Assembly: GCA_025526995.1 (NCBI GenBank)
Contig: JAHLKG010000032.1
Span: 62,001-126,000, forward strand
From: Powellomyces hirtus
Taxonomy: Eukaryota; Chytridiomycota; Chytridiomycetes; Spizellomycetales; Powellomycetaceae
Direction: 5' to 3'
DNA: 64,000 bases
Shown: piece after piece, positions 43,676 through 54,300 of the stretch
Layout: every line of letters begins with the position of its first letter
Position numbering within the stretch: the stretch's first letter is position 1
The notes under the pieces: generated by a model
What the model saw: the letters and a program-made list of their open reading frames with translations, nothing else
The model's database searches: none
What the model was told of the DNA's origin: nothing
Made by a program: the position numbers and the translations under genes

Positions 43676-44810
43676 CTATAGTCTCCTCAACGTCCTCTTC
43701 TTGTCCGTCTTTTCGGGTTTCTTATCCGCGACGCGCTTTTTGGGGCTCGTTGGTCCATTCGCATTACTGACGCCGAGCACTTCCGCCGCCTCTGGTACGT
43801 TGCCGCCCCTCGTTGCTGTCGATATGGGTGGTGATGAGAGTTTTTCAGACGCGGGTGTGGTTGTGGAGGGGAGGGAGATGTTTTCTTGTTGTTTGCTGGT
43901 GATGGTGATGGTGGTGTTGGAGGGAGAGGCAAAAGAGCCGGTCTGTTTGTTGCTGGTGCCGTGGATGGATGTCATGAGGCGGGCGTGTTTGGCGTAGGCG
44001 TTGTAGTTTTCGAGCAGTAGGCGGCCGGCTTCTTCGTTGAGGGCGGATTCGGGGTTGGGGTCGATGAGCAGGCATTTGATCGTCTATGGAAACAAAGTCA
44101 AAGCACCATGAATGTCCCATCCAAAACACGTTCTCACGGCAAGCTCATGCATGCAATGACAGCGAGCCCCGCGTTTGTGAGATATACAGGGGCTGTTGTG
44201 CCTTACCGGCAGGATATGAGCGATTCCATATTCCTTTTTCCATTCCTTCTTGAGCACATTGACGCAAATGTCGCCCGATTTGGACACGTTGGGGTGGAAG
44301 ATTTTGGTCAGGAAGGTGCCGTGGGGCGGGACGTTGGGGAAATCGGCGCCGAGAGAGAGACGCACGCGGAACGTGCCGCCCTCATAGGGTGTTCCTACAT
44401 GCGAGAGACCCGTTAGAATGGATGCGGGGGTTGGAGGAGGAGGGAGCACCAGGAAGACAAGAGTGGGGGCGAGGGGTGTGCGAGTACCTTCAGGTCCCTG
44501 GATCCAAGCCTGCACATCGGTCAGATTGTCGGGATTGACAATGACTTTGATGCCCTCTGGTGGCGCGGTGGTGAGGGTGGCAAACTCTGCCATGGACAAG
44601 GTATTGAGTCAGTCACGGCTGCCTGCAGCGGGAGGACATGCTGACTGCAGCTTGTGGAGCAAGAAAATACCTTTGGAGAGACGCTTGATGACGGCAGGAG
44701 TGAGGTTCTCGGAGGATGCCTGAGGCGGTGGCAGAAAGTCAGTCAACCCGGGGTGTCAGTTTACGGCATTTGCATTTCGAAAACGTTGGACCAACGACAG
44801 GGTGTACCAT
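43676..44810 (-). CDS. UBE2S: Ubiquitin-conjugating enzyme E2 S
   Basis: E2 that extends K11-linked chains for the anaphase-promoting complex. Exons 44719-44671, 44586-44488, 44394-44207 and 44083-43676 are firm. A 5' micro-exon that is just ATG (44808-44810, followed by gtacac) would give 248 aa and start [11 protein letters not shown]; it is tentative. The UBC fold shows [35 protein letters not shown], the catalytic Cys in [12 protein letters not shown], and [21 protein letters not shown] disordered linker of about 90 residues follows. The basic tail ends [11 protein letters not shown], close to the APC/C-docking tail of animal UBE2S. Confidence 0.92.
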
Positions 44811-45445
44811 GTGGAATGTGTTCTTTTTGGGCAAGAATCTGTCGAGTCAGAGAAGAGGGGTGGGCGGTTTGAGTGGGTGGGTATGGACGGTAGGGTGTGG
44901 GTTGTTGGCAGGAGGTTCTTGAGAGTCGTGGGGGTAGGAAGGGCGGCGTTATCGGAGGCAGGAAAACAAAGAGAAGGTTTTCGAACAATAAGCAGTCCAC
45001 CGCTGACGGCGACCGAGACGCGAGTAGTCAGGGTTCTTAGGAAATAAGTACCACCTTTCCATGGTCACACATACAATATCACGTCACATAATGTTACTCC
45101 AAATGTTACTGCAACTACTTCCATTGAGATCCTTGAGACACATGGTGTCACATGATATTACCGTTTTATTATAATCATTATAACACAGGATACGTTCGGC
45201 CCCACAGGGCTACCGTCACACTCCCGCCAATGCTGCGGTAATCGAGTCGGAGTGTCCTTGGCGATTTTGTGGCTTTTGAACTCAGTATGATATGCAGACT
45301 ATTTATTCTCTTAACTTATTTGCCCCAATCCTTGCCCGCTGGGAGCAGACGTTACTTGAACGAGCACAAGGTGTCATCACTTCCCGTTAGATTTCCTGCG
45401 CGCCAACAGAGCCGACATCTCAGCAACTGATAGTATCTTATCACA
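44811..45445. promoter_or_regulatory. Divergent promoter, UBE2S / 7TM gene
   Basis: Contains the upstream regions of both genes. Near 45081-45155, ATCACGTCACATAATG and CATGGTGTCACATGATATTA share a TCACAT(A/G)AT core. No coding signal. Confidence 0.35.
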
Positions 45446-46663
45446 ATGGCTAGTGGAGGAGAGTAAGTTCTCTCGTCTGAAATCTTTCTATCCCGAACCT
45501 TTTTCGGCTCTGTATTGATCAGCCGAGGACGGCTTTTTTTACTGTGTTCTTGCATGAATTACACTTAGATTCATGGTCATGAGTTGGCTGTTGAGCTTCA
45601 CATCTGCTCACTCCCTTGTTATTGCCAATCAAGTCATATATGACTCACGCATCAGGCCGCTCCATAAGTTCATGCTACTGTGGACATGCGCCACCCACAC
45701 GCTTCAGAAGTATGCGCAAAGGCCTTGAAACTGAAATGTAAATGCTCAGTCGGAAATTAAGGTCGGATACACCATTCCTTTTCTCCACAGGATCCTCTTT
45801 ACCTATCTTTTCGATGCTTTTGCCCCTCGAAACTGTTGGGCGACGATCACAGTGTCGAACGTTTTTGGTCTTTGTTGTTTCCGATTCTCGATGATGTTTA
45901 TGTTCGGACAGCTTCTTCTAACTCTGGGCAAGCGGGCGATGTGGGCGAAGGTCTGTTGGGCACTGGGGATGATCTGCTGGGCTATCAGCTGTGGAATTTT
46001 ACTCTACGTGGAGTACACGTCCCCGCCATTTGGGACGTGCATGCAGGATCTCGCGGCAAACCTCACCACAGGAAACAACGTAGCCGCCCTAATAGCGTTT
46101 GCTTTCATGGCGTTTCCGATCATTGGCGTGCTTGCAAAACATATCAGTTCAACCAAAGGGACTTCAATGAGCAGCGGGTCGGCCGTCAAACGAGTATATA
46201 TCACGCAAATTGCATTCCTGGTTGTATTCACGGTCATGTACATTGTGCTTTGCATTGCCTCCGTACGTACTGCATACGATGATGTGTTTCAGTCCGGTCG
46301 ATTGGCTAACGTAATGGTCTCTTCATCTCTCAAATTCACTGTAGCAATACATGAACGAGCTTTACCCGATGCTTTACTGCTTCATTTTTGCTGGTACAGT
46401 TTGTTTTGGCATTGATGGGTCTTGCCGGCGGAGTGCAGTAAACTCACCAAAATTCCAAATATTCAGACTATGTTTGGCTTTGCGGTATCTACCTGTGGCT
46501 TTTGCCTCAAGCTCCGCAGTCCACCTCCCAGACTTCCCAGCTTGGTGGTGCAAAGACTCAAATGGTCACTGCCACCGGACACCGCCAGAGCATTGCCAAT
46601 GGTGGCACGGCTGCGATGCCAGGTGATCGCAGAAGGACAACGGAAATCACCGAAGAGGCTTGA
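45446..46663 (+). CDS. Orphan seven-helix membrane protein
   Basis: I do not recognise the family. Exons 45446-45462, 45569-45709, 45791-46262, 46345-46393 and 46467-46663 give 291 aa in a continuous frame. Hydrophobic segments: MSWLLSFTSAHSLVIA, FMLLWTCATHT, a long helix around NVFGLCCFRFSMMFMFGQLL, VCWALGMICWAISCGILLY, VAALIAFAFMAFPIIGVLA, ITQIAFLVVFTVMYIVLCIA, and MLYCFIFAGDYVWLCGIYLW. The short N-terminus is MASGGE, and the last ~45 residues are a polar Ser/Thr/Gln tail, as expected for a cytosolic tail. No Lys in the last helix suggests a retinal site. The first exon codes for fewer than six residues. It could be a GPCR-like receptor or a lineage-specific membrane protein. Confidence 0.75.
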
Positions 46664-47296
46664 ACCCGAGCATACCTGTGGTGGTCGCGTCTGGGAAAGC
46701 CTAATAATGGGGGAATCGTGCGATGGTGTCGGTTAACAAAGTCGTGCATCAATATGACAAGTTCATCATTACATTCTCATATGGTAATAGCAGAGGGGGA
46801 AAAACAAATGCTTCGACGACATAATCTTTGCCCGCCGGGTTCGAGGCATACGGGGTGCCGCGGGTGTATCTATGATGTTGGTGGGAAACTGGGTAAGGTT
46901 GCTAAGCAGTAAGCAGTAAGCACTTGGGACGAGATGGAGAAACCGAAAGAGGACTGCATCAGAATGTTCTTGCCAGATCCTCGGGAGAAGGAGAACCATG
47001 CATATCAGGTATGTTACCAGACTACGAAAGCACCATAATGATTTAACAAACTCTACGTCAGAGGATTAAGACAAGCTGCCTTCCTCTCAGTCTGTGCACG
47101 CCTCAAGCAGTTCCTGATTCAATTCACAAAATACTCGCCGTTTTCAATATAATGCTACTTTGATTAAGGCTTGCGCTCGTTCAGCATCGTGAGCATTCAA
47201 ACGGCACATATTATTATCTTTAGGTTTGCCTTCCAAAGTGGCCACGTGCGCGTTGTACCCTGCTCCACTCTGCTCCACCCTGCGTCCACCTCCTTT
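46664..47296. other. Intergenic, no gene
   Basis: Downstream of the 7TM gene. A short tandem AAGCAGT repeat lies near 46903-46919. No coding signal. Confidence 0.35.
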
Positions 47297-47942
47297 CTAA
47301 TATAAACAAGTCGTGCGACGACCTCCTGGCAAAAACATTCGCTTGTCTTGTCTTTTAGATAAACCAGCTTTCGTTTGATCATATTGATAGGTTTTTGTTC
47401 CGTGGTGCCCAAATCCATGATTCTCGCTATTGAGTTTGTGATTGCAATCGTTATGAGGACAAATCGCTGTCGTTGTTGTCAGTGTATGCATAGAAACTTT
47501 CAAATAGTTCTCATATGTGATGAGATCTCCGTTTTGTTTGGGATTGACACCCTTACAGATGAACTTGTCACGCACACGATTGACTTCTTTAGTTTTCACG
47601 TCGCTGGTCATTTCATTGTCGGATAGCACACAGTCAATTTGTTTTTGAAGTTTTCCATTCTTTTGTGCATAGAATCATCATTTTGGATATGTTTCTTCAG
47701 GACATCCCCGCGGAGACCGATAACGTAGTAGCACTTTGGTGCAAGAGCGACAGCGTGACTGCCGAGGAGCTCAAGTTTAAAGAGTCCTGGTGTGCCTTCG
47801 TCGATTTGGTAGTCACGAGCCAATCAGCTTTGACCTTTCCATACTCTTCATGCATATCCGGCTCCACCAAGTCGTCGAGTTGTTCCGCTGAAAGAGCCAT
47901 GTAGGGAGAATCGGTATCAGTCAATGTTGAAAAACTGAGCAA
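47297..47942 (-). pseudogene. Fossil of a protein-primed family B DNA polymerase
   Basis: Three overlapping minus-strand frames carry consecutive pieces of the C-terminal part of a family B polymerase of the Polinton/adenovirus-like type. The first has the catalytic motif C region DTDSPYMALS (47918-47889), then LVEPDMHEEYGK. A frameshift leads to TPGLFKLE (about 47793-47770) and KCYYVIG. Another shift leads to ICKGVNPKQNGDLITYENYL and a last piece with TKAGLSKRQDKRMFLPGG. The order and spacing match what I recall of such polymerases downstream of motif C. No upstream palm motifs and no capsid or integrase gene are seen nearby. It is a broken remnant, not an active gene. 47943-48120 holds nothing else I can read. 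Confidence 0.6.
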
Positions 47943-48120
47943 GGGAAGTTCCAGCGGAAAGGAACCCTTTACTGTCTACAAAGTGCAATCTGTTGTTCAA
48001 TGATGTGTATGTGTTGCGGTTTTTGACAATTCCATTTATGGCACACACTTGGTTTCGTTGTTCTTTCTGCTCCTTTAGCCACTGCAAGCCCACACTTTCA
48101 GAACATTATAGCCCAGGATC

Positions 48121-48379
48121 TGTTGTGCGTAGGTCCAATTAAGGTGTAGCACAAGACAGGGAAGCTTGCTCGACGCTCTATATGACAAGGGTGCAATGTA
48201 ATGGGCTGTTGTTAAACGATGTGTGGAAAGAAGAACTACCTTAAGACGAAGGTAAAGTGGCTGTGCAAGCTATCTGAGCAAACGCGGTTAAATGAAGCAC
48301 CATTGCGCAGCAGAAGTGGCGCGGAGTCTTGGGAGCGCTGTCGATTTGACAGGTTTATCTCACAAGTCCAATCTCAACA
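48121..48379 (-). repeat. 3' LTR of copy D
   Basis: On the plus strand it begins TGTTGTGCGTAGGTCC and ends CAAGTCCAATCTCAACA, so in element orientation it reads TGTTG...CAACA. It is the most diverged of the five LTRs in the window, at 259 bp against 257-264 for the others. Confidence 0.8.
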
Positions 48380-48400
48380 CTCCCCCCACTTTGGAGACCA

Positions 48401-48842
48401 GAACATACAAAACGGTCGCGCTCCAAGGTATGCTGTTTGTTTTGAATGGGATCCCGAGTTCTGTGAGGACTATGGGCACCTGCTGTGCTTCCAGGGTTTG
48501 AAGTATGTTTTGGTGACACCTGACGACGTTGTGTGCAGATGTCTCATTTGCAGGTAAGGATGGAGCTCTGTTGTGCTGGTTCTGCGATACTGATGTTCTG
48601 AATTGCACAGGAAGCAGTGGGTTAACCTCTTTAAAGTGGAACAGGAGGGAATGCAGCGTCAGATGTGTCACAACATAAAAGAATGTTGCACGCTGCACAC
48701 CTGTGGAGAAAATAACCCTTGTATTTTGTGTGAGAGCTGTTCATGGGGTCTGGTGCATTGGAGTGGAGAAGGATGCTGCCAAAGATGCAACAAGTGGGAT
48801 TGTCAACTGAGATGGTGGTTGCGGCGGGTGAATTTCAATTAA
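48401..48842 (+). pseudogene. Antisense RING gene of copy D (diverged)
   Basis: Homologous to the intact RING gene at 58881-59321. Exon 1 runs to 48553 and exon 2 is 48611-48842, with the same donor and acceptor positions. The start codon is lost (ATG is ATA), and the first Cys-X2-Cys pair of the RING is gone, although EFCEDYGHLLCF is still alignable. Exon 2 is fully open for 77 codons, with CGENNPCILCESCS and LRWWLRRVNFN conserved. An open frame is notable because the pol of the same copy is full of stops. Confidence 0.7.
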
Positions 48843-48880
48843 ATTTGGCTTGGTTTTGTTTGGAATCCAGTTTGGTGTTG

Positions 48881-49143
48881 TGTTCAAACTGGACTTGTGA
48901 GATAAACCTGTCAAATCGACAGCGCTCCAAGACCCCACGCCACTTCTGCTGCACACTGGTGCTTCATTTACCCGCGTATGATTAGATAGCTTGCACAGCC
49001 ACCTTTCTTCTTCTTAGCGTAGATCTCTTTCACCCATTGTTTACTAAAAAAAAAAACCAACAACACAACATTCCATTGTCATTGAGAGTGTCGAGCTAGC
49101 TTTCCTCTGTTGCACTACCCCTTAACCGGACCTACGCACAACA
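48881..49143 (+). repeat. 5' LTR of the outer element
   Basis: Starts TGTTCAAACTGGACTTGTGA and ends CGGACCTACGCACAACA (263 bp). It carries an A11 run preceded by GTTTACT. The second base after the TGTT terminus differs from the 3' LTR (C against G). Confidence 0.88.
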
Positions 49144-49157
49144 GGTTATGAGCCCTG
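49144..49157 (+). other. Primer-binding site, initiator tRNA-Met anticodon arm
   Basis: GGTTATGAGCCCTG directly abuts the 5' LTR. Its reverse complement, CAGGGCTCATAACC, is the anticodon arm of fungal initiator tRNA-Met (yeast sequence recalled; CAT is the anticodon). Drosophila copia and yeast Ty5 prime from this internal site with a half-tRNA, so the same mode is inferred. Confidence 0.8.
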
Positions 49158-49224
49158 ATAGCCCGCTCAACGCTTAAAATGACGAGTTCCCTGTATCCTT
49201 CTTCTCGTTGTTCAATACTCAATC

Positions 49225-50487
49225 ATGCCATTGTCCCGTAGCCCCGTTCGGACCCGGTCCGGAACAAACACTGCGCCTGCGCCGATGCAGGCTTCTGCAG
49301 ATGGGGGTCCTTGCAGCAAGGACGACAGAGGTCGAACCGGTCGACCTGACGATGCGGTCGTCACTAAGGAGTATTTGGAGAAGGCGCTGTTGGAATCCCA
49401 ACACATTACCGCCGAAATGCAGGAACGCATGCTGCTAGAATCGCAGCGACTTGCCGCCGAGTCACAACGAGAGATGATGGAGAAGATGATCTCCACTTTT
49501 GCACAGATGCACATGCAGACGGCCGCCGCTGCAAACTCTCAAGTCTTCCCGGAAGACCGCCCAGACTCTCGTTCGTTGGAGAACTCTTCTCCCACTTTGT
49601 CCTCGATGAATCCTGTTGCAAAGGAGCTTCCTAAGCAGGTTCCTAACTTCAACGGTTTTGCAACTGCTTCTCAAATTCATTGCAAAACTAGACGACTTCT
49701 TTGAAGTTGCATACCTTCCGCCGCTTCTTGAAACAAAGATGGCAGGGAGCAAACTCACATCCACCACTCACATTTGGTGGAGAACTCATGAAAGTCAGGG
49801 GAACGCTCCCCAAACGTGGAATCTTCTCAAAACATCGCTTTCTTTGAGGTTCACACCACCTGTGTTCAGTTTGATACTCTGTGATGAGCTGGATGGTCTC
49901 TTACAAACCACGTCGGTAGTTGCATACCACAACGTGTTCAACAAGCTTGTCATGCAAATCCTTGACATGAACAAAGGAGAGGTCGAGCACTGCTATCTCA
50001 AGGGACTCAAATGTCCCATCTATTCGGCCATCATCTGGAAGAATCTTTTGAATTTAGACATCATGCAGGAAGCTGCAACTTGTCAGGAACAACTTACCTC
50101 AGAACGGGGCACTTGCGCACTCTTAAACGGTCTTCTGTTGAGGCTTATGTGATGCACGGCGGCCTGGCCGCCAACGTCAACGTCAACACACACGCGCATC
50201 AAAAACCGTGGAAAACGTATCCATGGAAGGATCAACAACAACGTCGCTGTTTAGTCCCAGGGTCTCCTTGTCATCTCTGTGAACAAACTGGTCATTGGAT
50301 GAAGGACTGCCCGCAAATGAGAAATGCGCGTGCGCTTCTCAAACAACATCAACAGGGACCCGCTGCAGAAGCAAACCTCGTTTTGGCAACGAACACAGAT
50401 CCTCACACTCAATTGCTCTAGACTCTTGCGCAACACATCATATCATCAAGGACGCTATCCTTCTCACCGACCTGCGACCCATCCCGG
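49225..50487 (+). pseudogene. Outer element gag and start of protease (frame-broken)
   Basis: Nucleocapsid/capsid region in three frames. Frame 1 (49225-49704) is coiled-coil rich (KEYLEKALLESQHITAEMQE) and ends near QVPNFNG. Frame 2 carries FIAKLDDFFEVAYLPPLLET and HCYLKGLKCPIYSAIIW. Frame 3 carries the zinc knuckle CHLCEQTGHWMKDC (CX2CX4HX4C). The first two breaks are identical in the inner copy. A third, private one (near 50394, one C fewer than inner) separates the knuckle from the protease block SIALDSCATHHIIKD. The usual DSG of copia protease reads DSC. The region ends where the inner element is inserted. Confidence 0.75.
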
Positions 50488-50744
50488 TGTTGTGCGTAGG
50501 TCCGGTTAAGGGGTAGTGCAACAGAGGAAAGCTAGCTCGACACTCTCAATGACAATGGAATGATTGTGTTCTTGGTTAGAGTAAACAATGGGTGAAAGAG
50601 ATCTGCGCTAAGAAGAAGAAAGGTGGCTGTGCAAGCTACCTAATCATACGCGGGCAAATGAAGCACCAGTGTGCAGCAGAAGTGGCATGGGGTTTTGGAG
50701 CGCTGTCGATTTGACAGGTTTATCTCACAAGTCCAGTTTCAACA
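50488..50744 (-). repeat. 3' LTR of the inner element
   Basis: 257 bp, reading TGTTGTGCGTAGG...CAGTTTCAACA on the plus strand, i.e. TGTTG...CAACA in element sense. It pairs with 55587-55843. Confidence 0.88.
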
Positions 50745-50768
50745 CTCGCCCGACTTTTGAGACCAAAC

Positions 50769-51209
50769 ATGCCACAAAATGGTCAAGCTCCAAAGTGTCC
50801 CATTTGTCTTTTTCAAGACGCCAAGTTCTGTGGGAGCTGCGGACACCTGTTTTGCTTCAAGTGTTTGCAGTACAGTTGGGTGGCATCTAACGACGCTGCA
50901 CACAGATGTGCTATCTGCAGGTGAAGAAGGAGTTCCGTTGTGCTGGTTTCAGGGTATTGATGTTTTGTAATGCACAGGAGGTCGTGGGTTAACCTCTTCA
51001 AAGGGGACATGATGAGAAAGCGGTGTGCAATGTGTCATATGGAAAAGAACTGTCGGACGCCGCACGCATGTGGAGAAAATGACCCCTGTTTTCTGTGTGA
51101 GAGCTGTTCACGGGGTCTGGTGCATTGAAGTGGAGAAATACGCTGCCCGAAATGCAACAAGTCAGACCGTCGATTGAGATGGTGGTTGCGGCGGGTGTAT
51201 TTCAACTAG
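50769..51209 (+). pseudogene. Antisense RING gene of the inner copy, one nonsense change
   Basis: Exons 50769-50920 and 50978-51209 have the same architecture as the intact gene at 58881-59321. All RING cysteines and the His are present in exon 1 (CPICLFQDAKFC, CGHLFCFKC, CAICR). In exon 2 a TGA (51126-51128) replaces the CGA codon of the intact copy, a C-to-T transition at a CpG. The reading frame is otherwise open to the TAG at 51207. Confidence 0.8.
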
Positions 51210-51383
51210 ACTTATGACGTGCGTATATCAATGAGATTTGGCGTAGTCTGATTTTGTTCAGAGTCCAGTTCGGTGTCGCAGATCATCAAGTAATGGACGA
51301 GGTAGCGGTTTTGTCAGGGCGTCAGCCAGCATGAGCTTGGACTCAGTGTACTGTAGGTGAATGCGCTCGTTACCGACAAGGTC

Positions 51384-54300
51384 TCACAGAAAGTGATAAC
51401 GGACGTCGATGTGTTTGGTTTGTTGGTGATGCGTTGGATTGGCAGCAAGCTTGATAGCGGCCTGATTGTCCTTGTAGATGAGAACTACTGTCTGCTCCGT
51501 TGCTGACAGTTCGGATAGGAGACCCTGGATCCAGAGTGCTTCCTTTGCACATTCCGCGAATGCAATGTATTCTGCTTCTGCTGTGGATAGTGCCGTTGAT
51601 TTTTGACGTTGAGATTTCCATGAAATGGCAGCTCCGTTGAGCATGAATACATAGCCAAAGGTTGAGCGACGTGTGTCCGTACAGCGTGCGTAGTCGGCAT
51701 CCGAATATCCGACAATGTCTCCCCCATCTTTGAAGACAAGAGAGAGATCACTGGTTGTGTTTGCATACGCGCAAACTTTCTTTGCGGCCGTCATGTGTGC
51801 AGCCGTCGGTACTGCCAGAAACTGAGATAAGTGGGAGACTGAGTAGGCCAGGTCGAGGCGAGTCCCTAACATCAGATACATTAGTGTTCCAAAGATTGAC
51901 TGATATTCCTTGATTCCTGATGCGTCAAGGGCGTCGGCTCCATCGTTCGCATTTAGATGTAAGTTTGGGTCCATCGGGATGTGATGCAGCTGCATGCCGT
52001 TAAGGTTAAACTTGTTGATCATGTTTTTGATGTACTTCTGTTGGCCAATGGTAATGCAGCGCTTTGACCGGTCGCGCGTAATCTGGAGACCAAGAAGGAA
52101 AGAGATCTCCCCCATGTCCTCCATCTTAAAGCGTTCGGCAAGCGCGGATTTGAGAGCGAGCAGGTCATCAAGGTCTGATGCAAAAATCGTGAGATCATCC
52201 ACATAGACAGCAACAATCAGGATCTTTGTGTTGTCAGTCCGCTTGATGTAGAGCGCGGTGTCGAGTTCTGATACTGAGAACCCGAGCTGTTGAAGGAAGG
52301 AGTCGAGAACCTTGTTCCATAGGTGTGGCGATTGTTTAAGGCCGTAAAGAGAACGGCGTAGTTTGACAACGTCGTCAGCGACGCCGGCTGGGAGCTGCAT
52401 CCAGATTTCTACGTCGAGATCTCCATTGAGAAATGCGGTGATGACATCCATCTGATGGACATGAAGGTCGAGCTTAGCGGCAAGCGCGAGTAGCACCCGC
52501 AAGGTGTTAAACTTGACGACGTGCGCATACGTTTCGTTGAAGTCAATGCCTTCACGCTGCGTGAAGCTTCGGGCGACGAGGCGGGCTTTGAACTTCTTGA
52601 TGGAACCATCGGCGTTGCGTTTGACTTTGAAGACCCATTTGGAATCAACAAGGTGAGTGCCGGACGGTGTTTGCGTGGTATCCGTGTCCCACGTCTTGTT
52701 AGTGCGGTGAGATGACAGTTTGGCGTCGATCGCTTGTTTCCACTCTTTTGCATACGGCGAGTTGACCGCCGCCTGGTAAGTGGCGGGCTCGTCAATGTCA
52801 GTGCTGCATGCGGCATGCAGTTCGGCAATTACGGGTGTGCCGTCATCTTCAATTCCGGTGAATCGCGTCAGGGCCTCTGAATCCTTGACGTTGTTGAGGG
52901 GTTCCCATGTTGGTTCGTTGTAGCCAAGCCACTTGACCAGGAATTCCTCTCCCCCTTTGCCGTTGCAAGAGAGTAAGATGCACTCAACCACATATTTGGG
53001 AGTGGTGTCGCTCTGAGCGACAGGACTGATGTAATCAGCCTTGTTGATTGTGACGTCTTGTGCGTCAATGATCGAATCCGTCGATGCATCATAAAGGCGA
53101 TAGTTGCCTTGTTTAGTGGGGTGATATCCCACTAGTCGGAACGGTCCGACTGCGCAAGCTCTGAGCTTGCGGTGTGTGCGACGGTGCACAGGTTGATGCA
53201 TATAGGCCACACTTCAGATGGTGCGGAGGTTTGATACATTGGCAAGGGTCCCAAACCAACGTTGGTATGGGGTCTCTCCGTTGAGAGACGTTGATGGCGT
53301 CCGTTGACGCAGATAGTTGACGGCCATAGCGAGTTCTCCCCAAAGTTTGAAAGGAGCGCGGCTGTCATGAAGAATCGCTTGGACCTGGTCCATGAGCGTA
53401 CGGTTGAACTGTTCAGCAATGCCATTTTGCTGAGAGAAGTACGGATGAGTGGGGTTTAACGTGATCCCGTCGGCGTGCAGCTCAGCCTGTAGGGGATAGT
53501 ATTCACCGCCGTTATCGCAGCGCAGCTCCTTAATCTTGGAGTTGAGGTGACGTTCAGCGTATGCACAATAGTTTGGCCAATAATCATTGGTTTGATCTTT
53601 GGTCTTGAGGGGGTAGATGACGGAATACTGTGTGTATTAGTCAATGAACATGAGGATGTAGCGGGCGCCAGAGAGAGAGAGAAGACTGGCGCCCATGTCA
53701 AGGATGTCCAAATGTATACAATCAAGAGGTTTGGTCGCAGGTCGAGGGTTTTGCCCATTGAAGGGCAGCCGGGTGGATTTACCGAGAGAGCAGCCGGAGC
53801 ACAATGCGTGTTCCAGTTCGACGTTGTTTGGCAGATCAAGAGAATAGATCAGATTCGCAGCTTGAAGCGCTCGTTGTCCGATGTGCCCAAAGCGTTGATG
53901 CCATAGTTCATAGACATTGCGGTCCTTTGTTTTGCAGTTTCGGTTGCAAAAGCAGCAGCGGTTGTTCTCGACGTAGCCATCGATAAATGGCTGGTTTCCG
54001 TTGTGGCGGAGCGGCAGGATGACGCGGCCGTCCTTTGAAATAGAGGAACCTTTAGTTGAGAACGTAATCTCATAACCTCCCTGGTTCAAGGGCGATGTGG
54101 AAACCAAATTGCGGCTTGCGTCGGGTACGTAGAGCACGTTGACGCAGACTATCGCTTCGTCCGTGTCGTTATTGTTGACGGTGAGCGTGCCTGCTTGACA
54201 AGCGATGAGGTTTTTGCCATTTGCGACGCTGATTTGAACTGCCGGGATGGGTCGCAGGTTGGTGAGAAGGATAGCGTCCTTGATGACGTGATGCGTTGCG

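Noticed and set aside
46840..46890. GGGTTCGAGGCA resembling a tRNA B box
   Set aside because: No A box or foldable cloverleaf at the right distance. Similar partial matches at 12200 and 25689 failed the same test.
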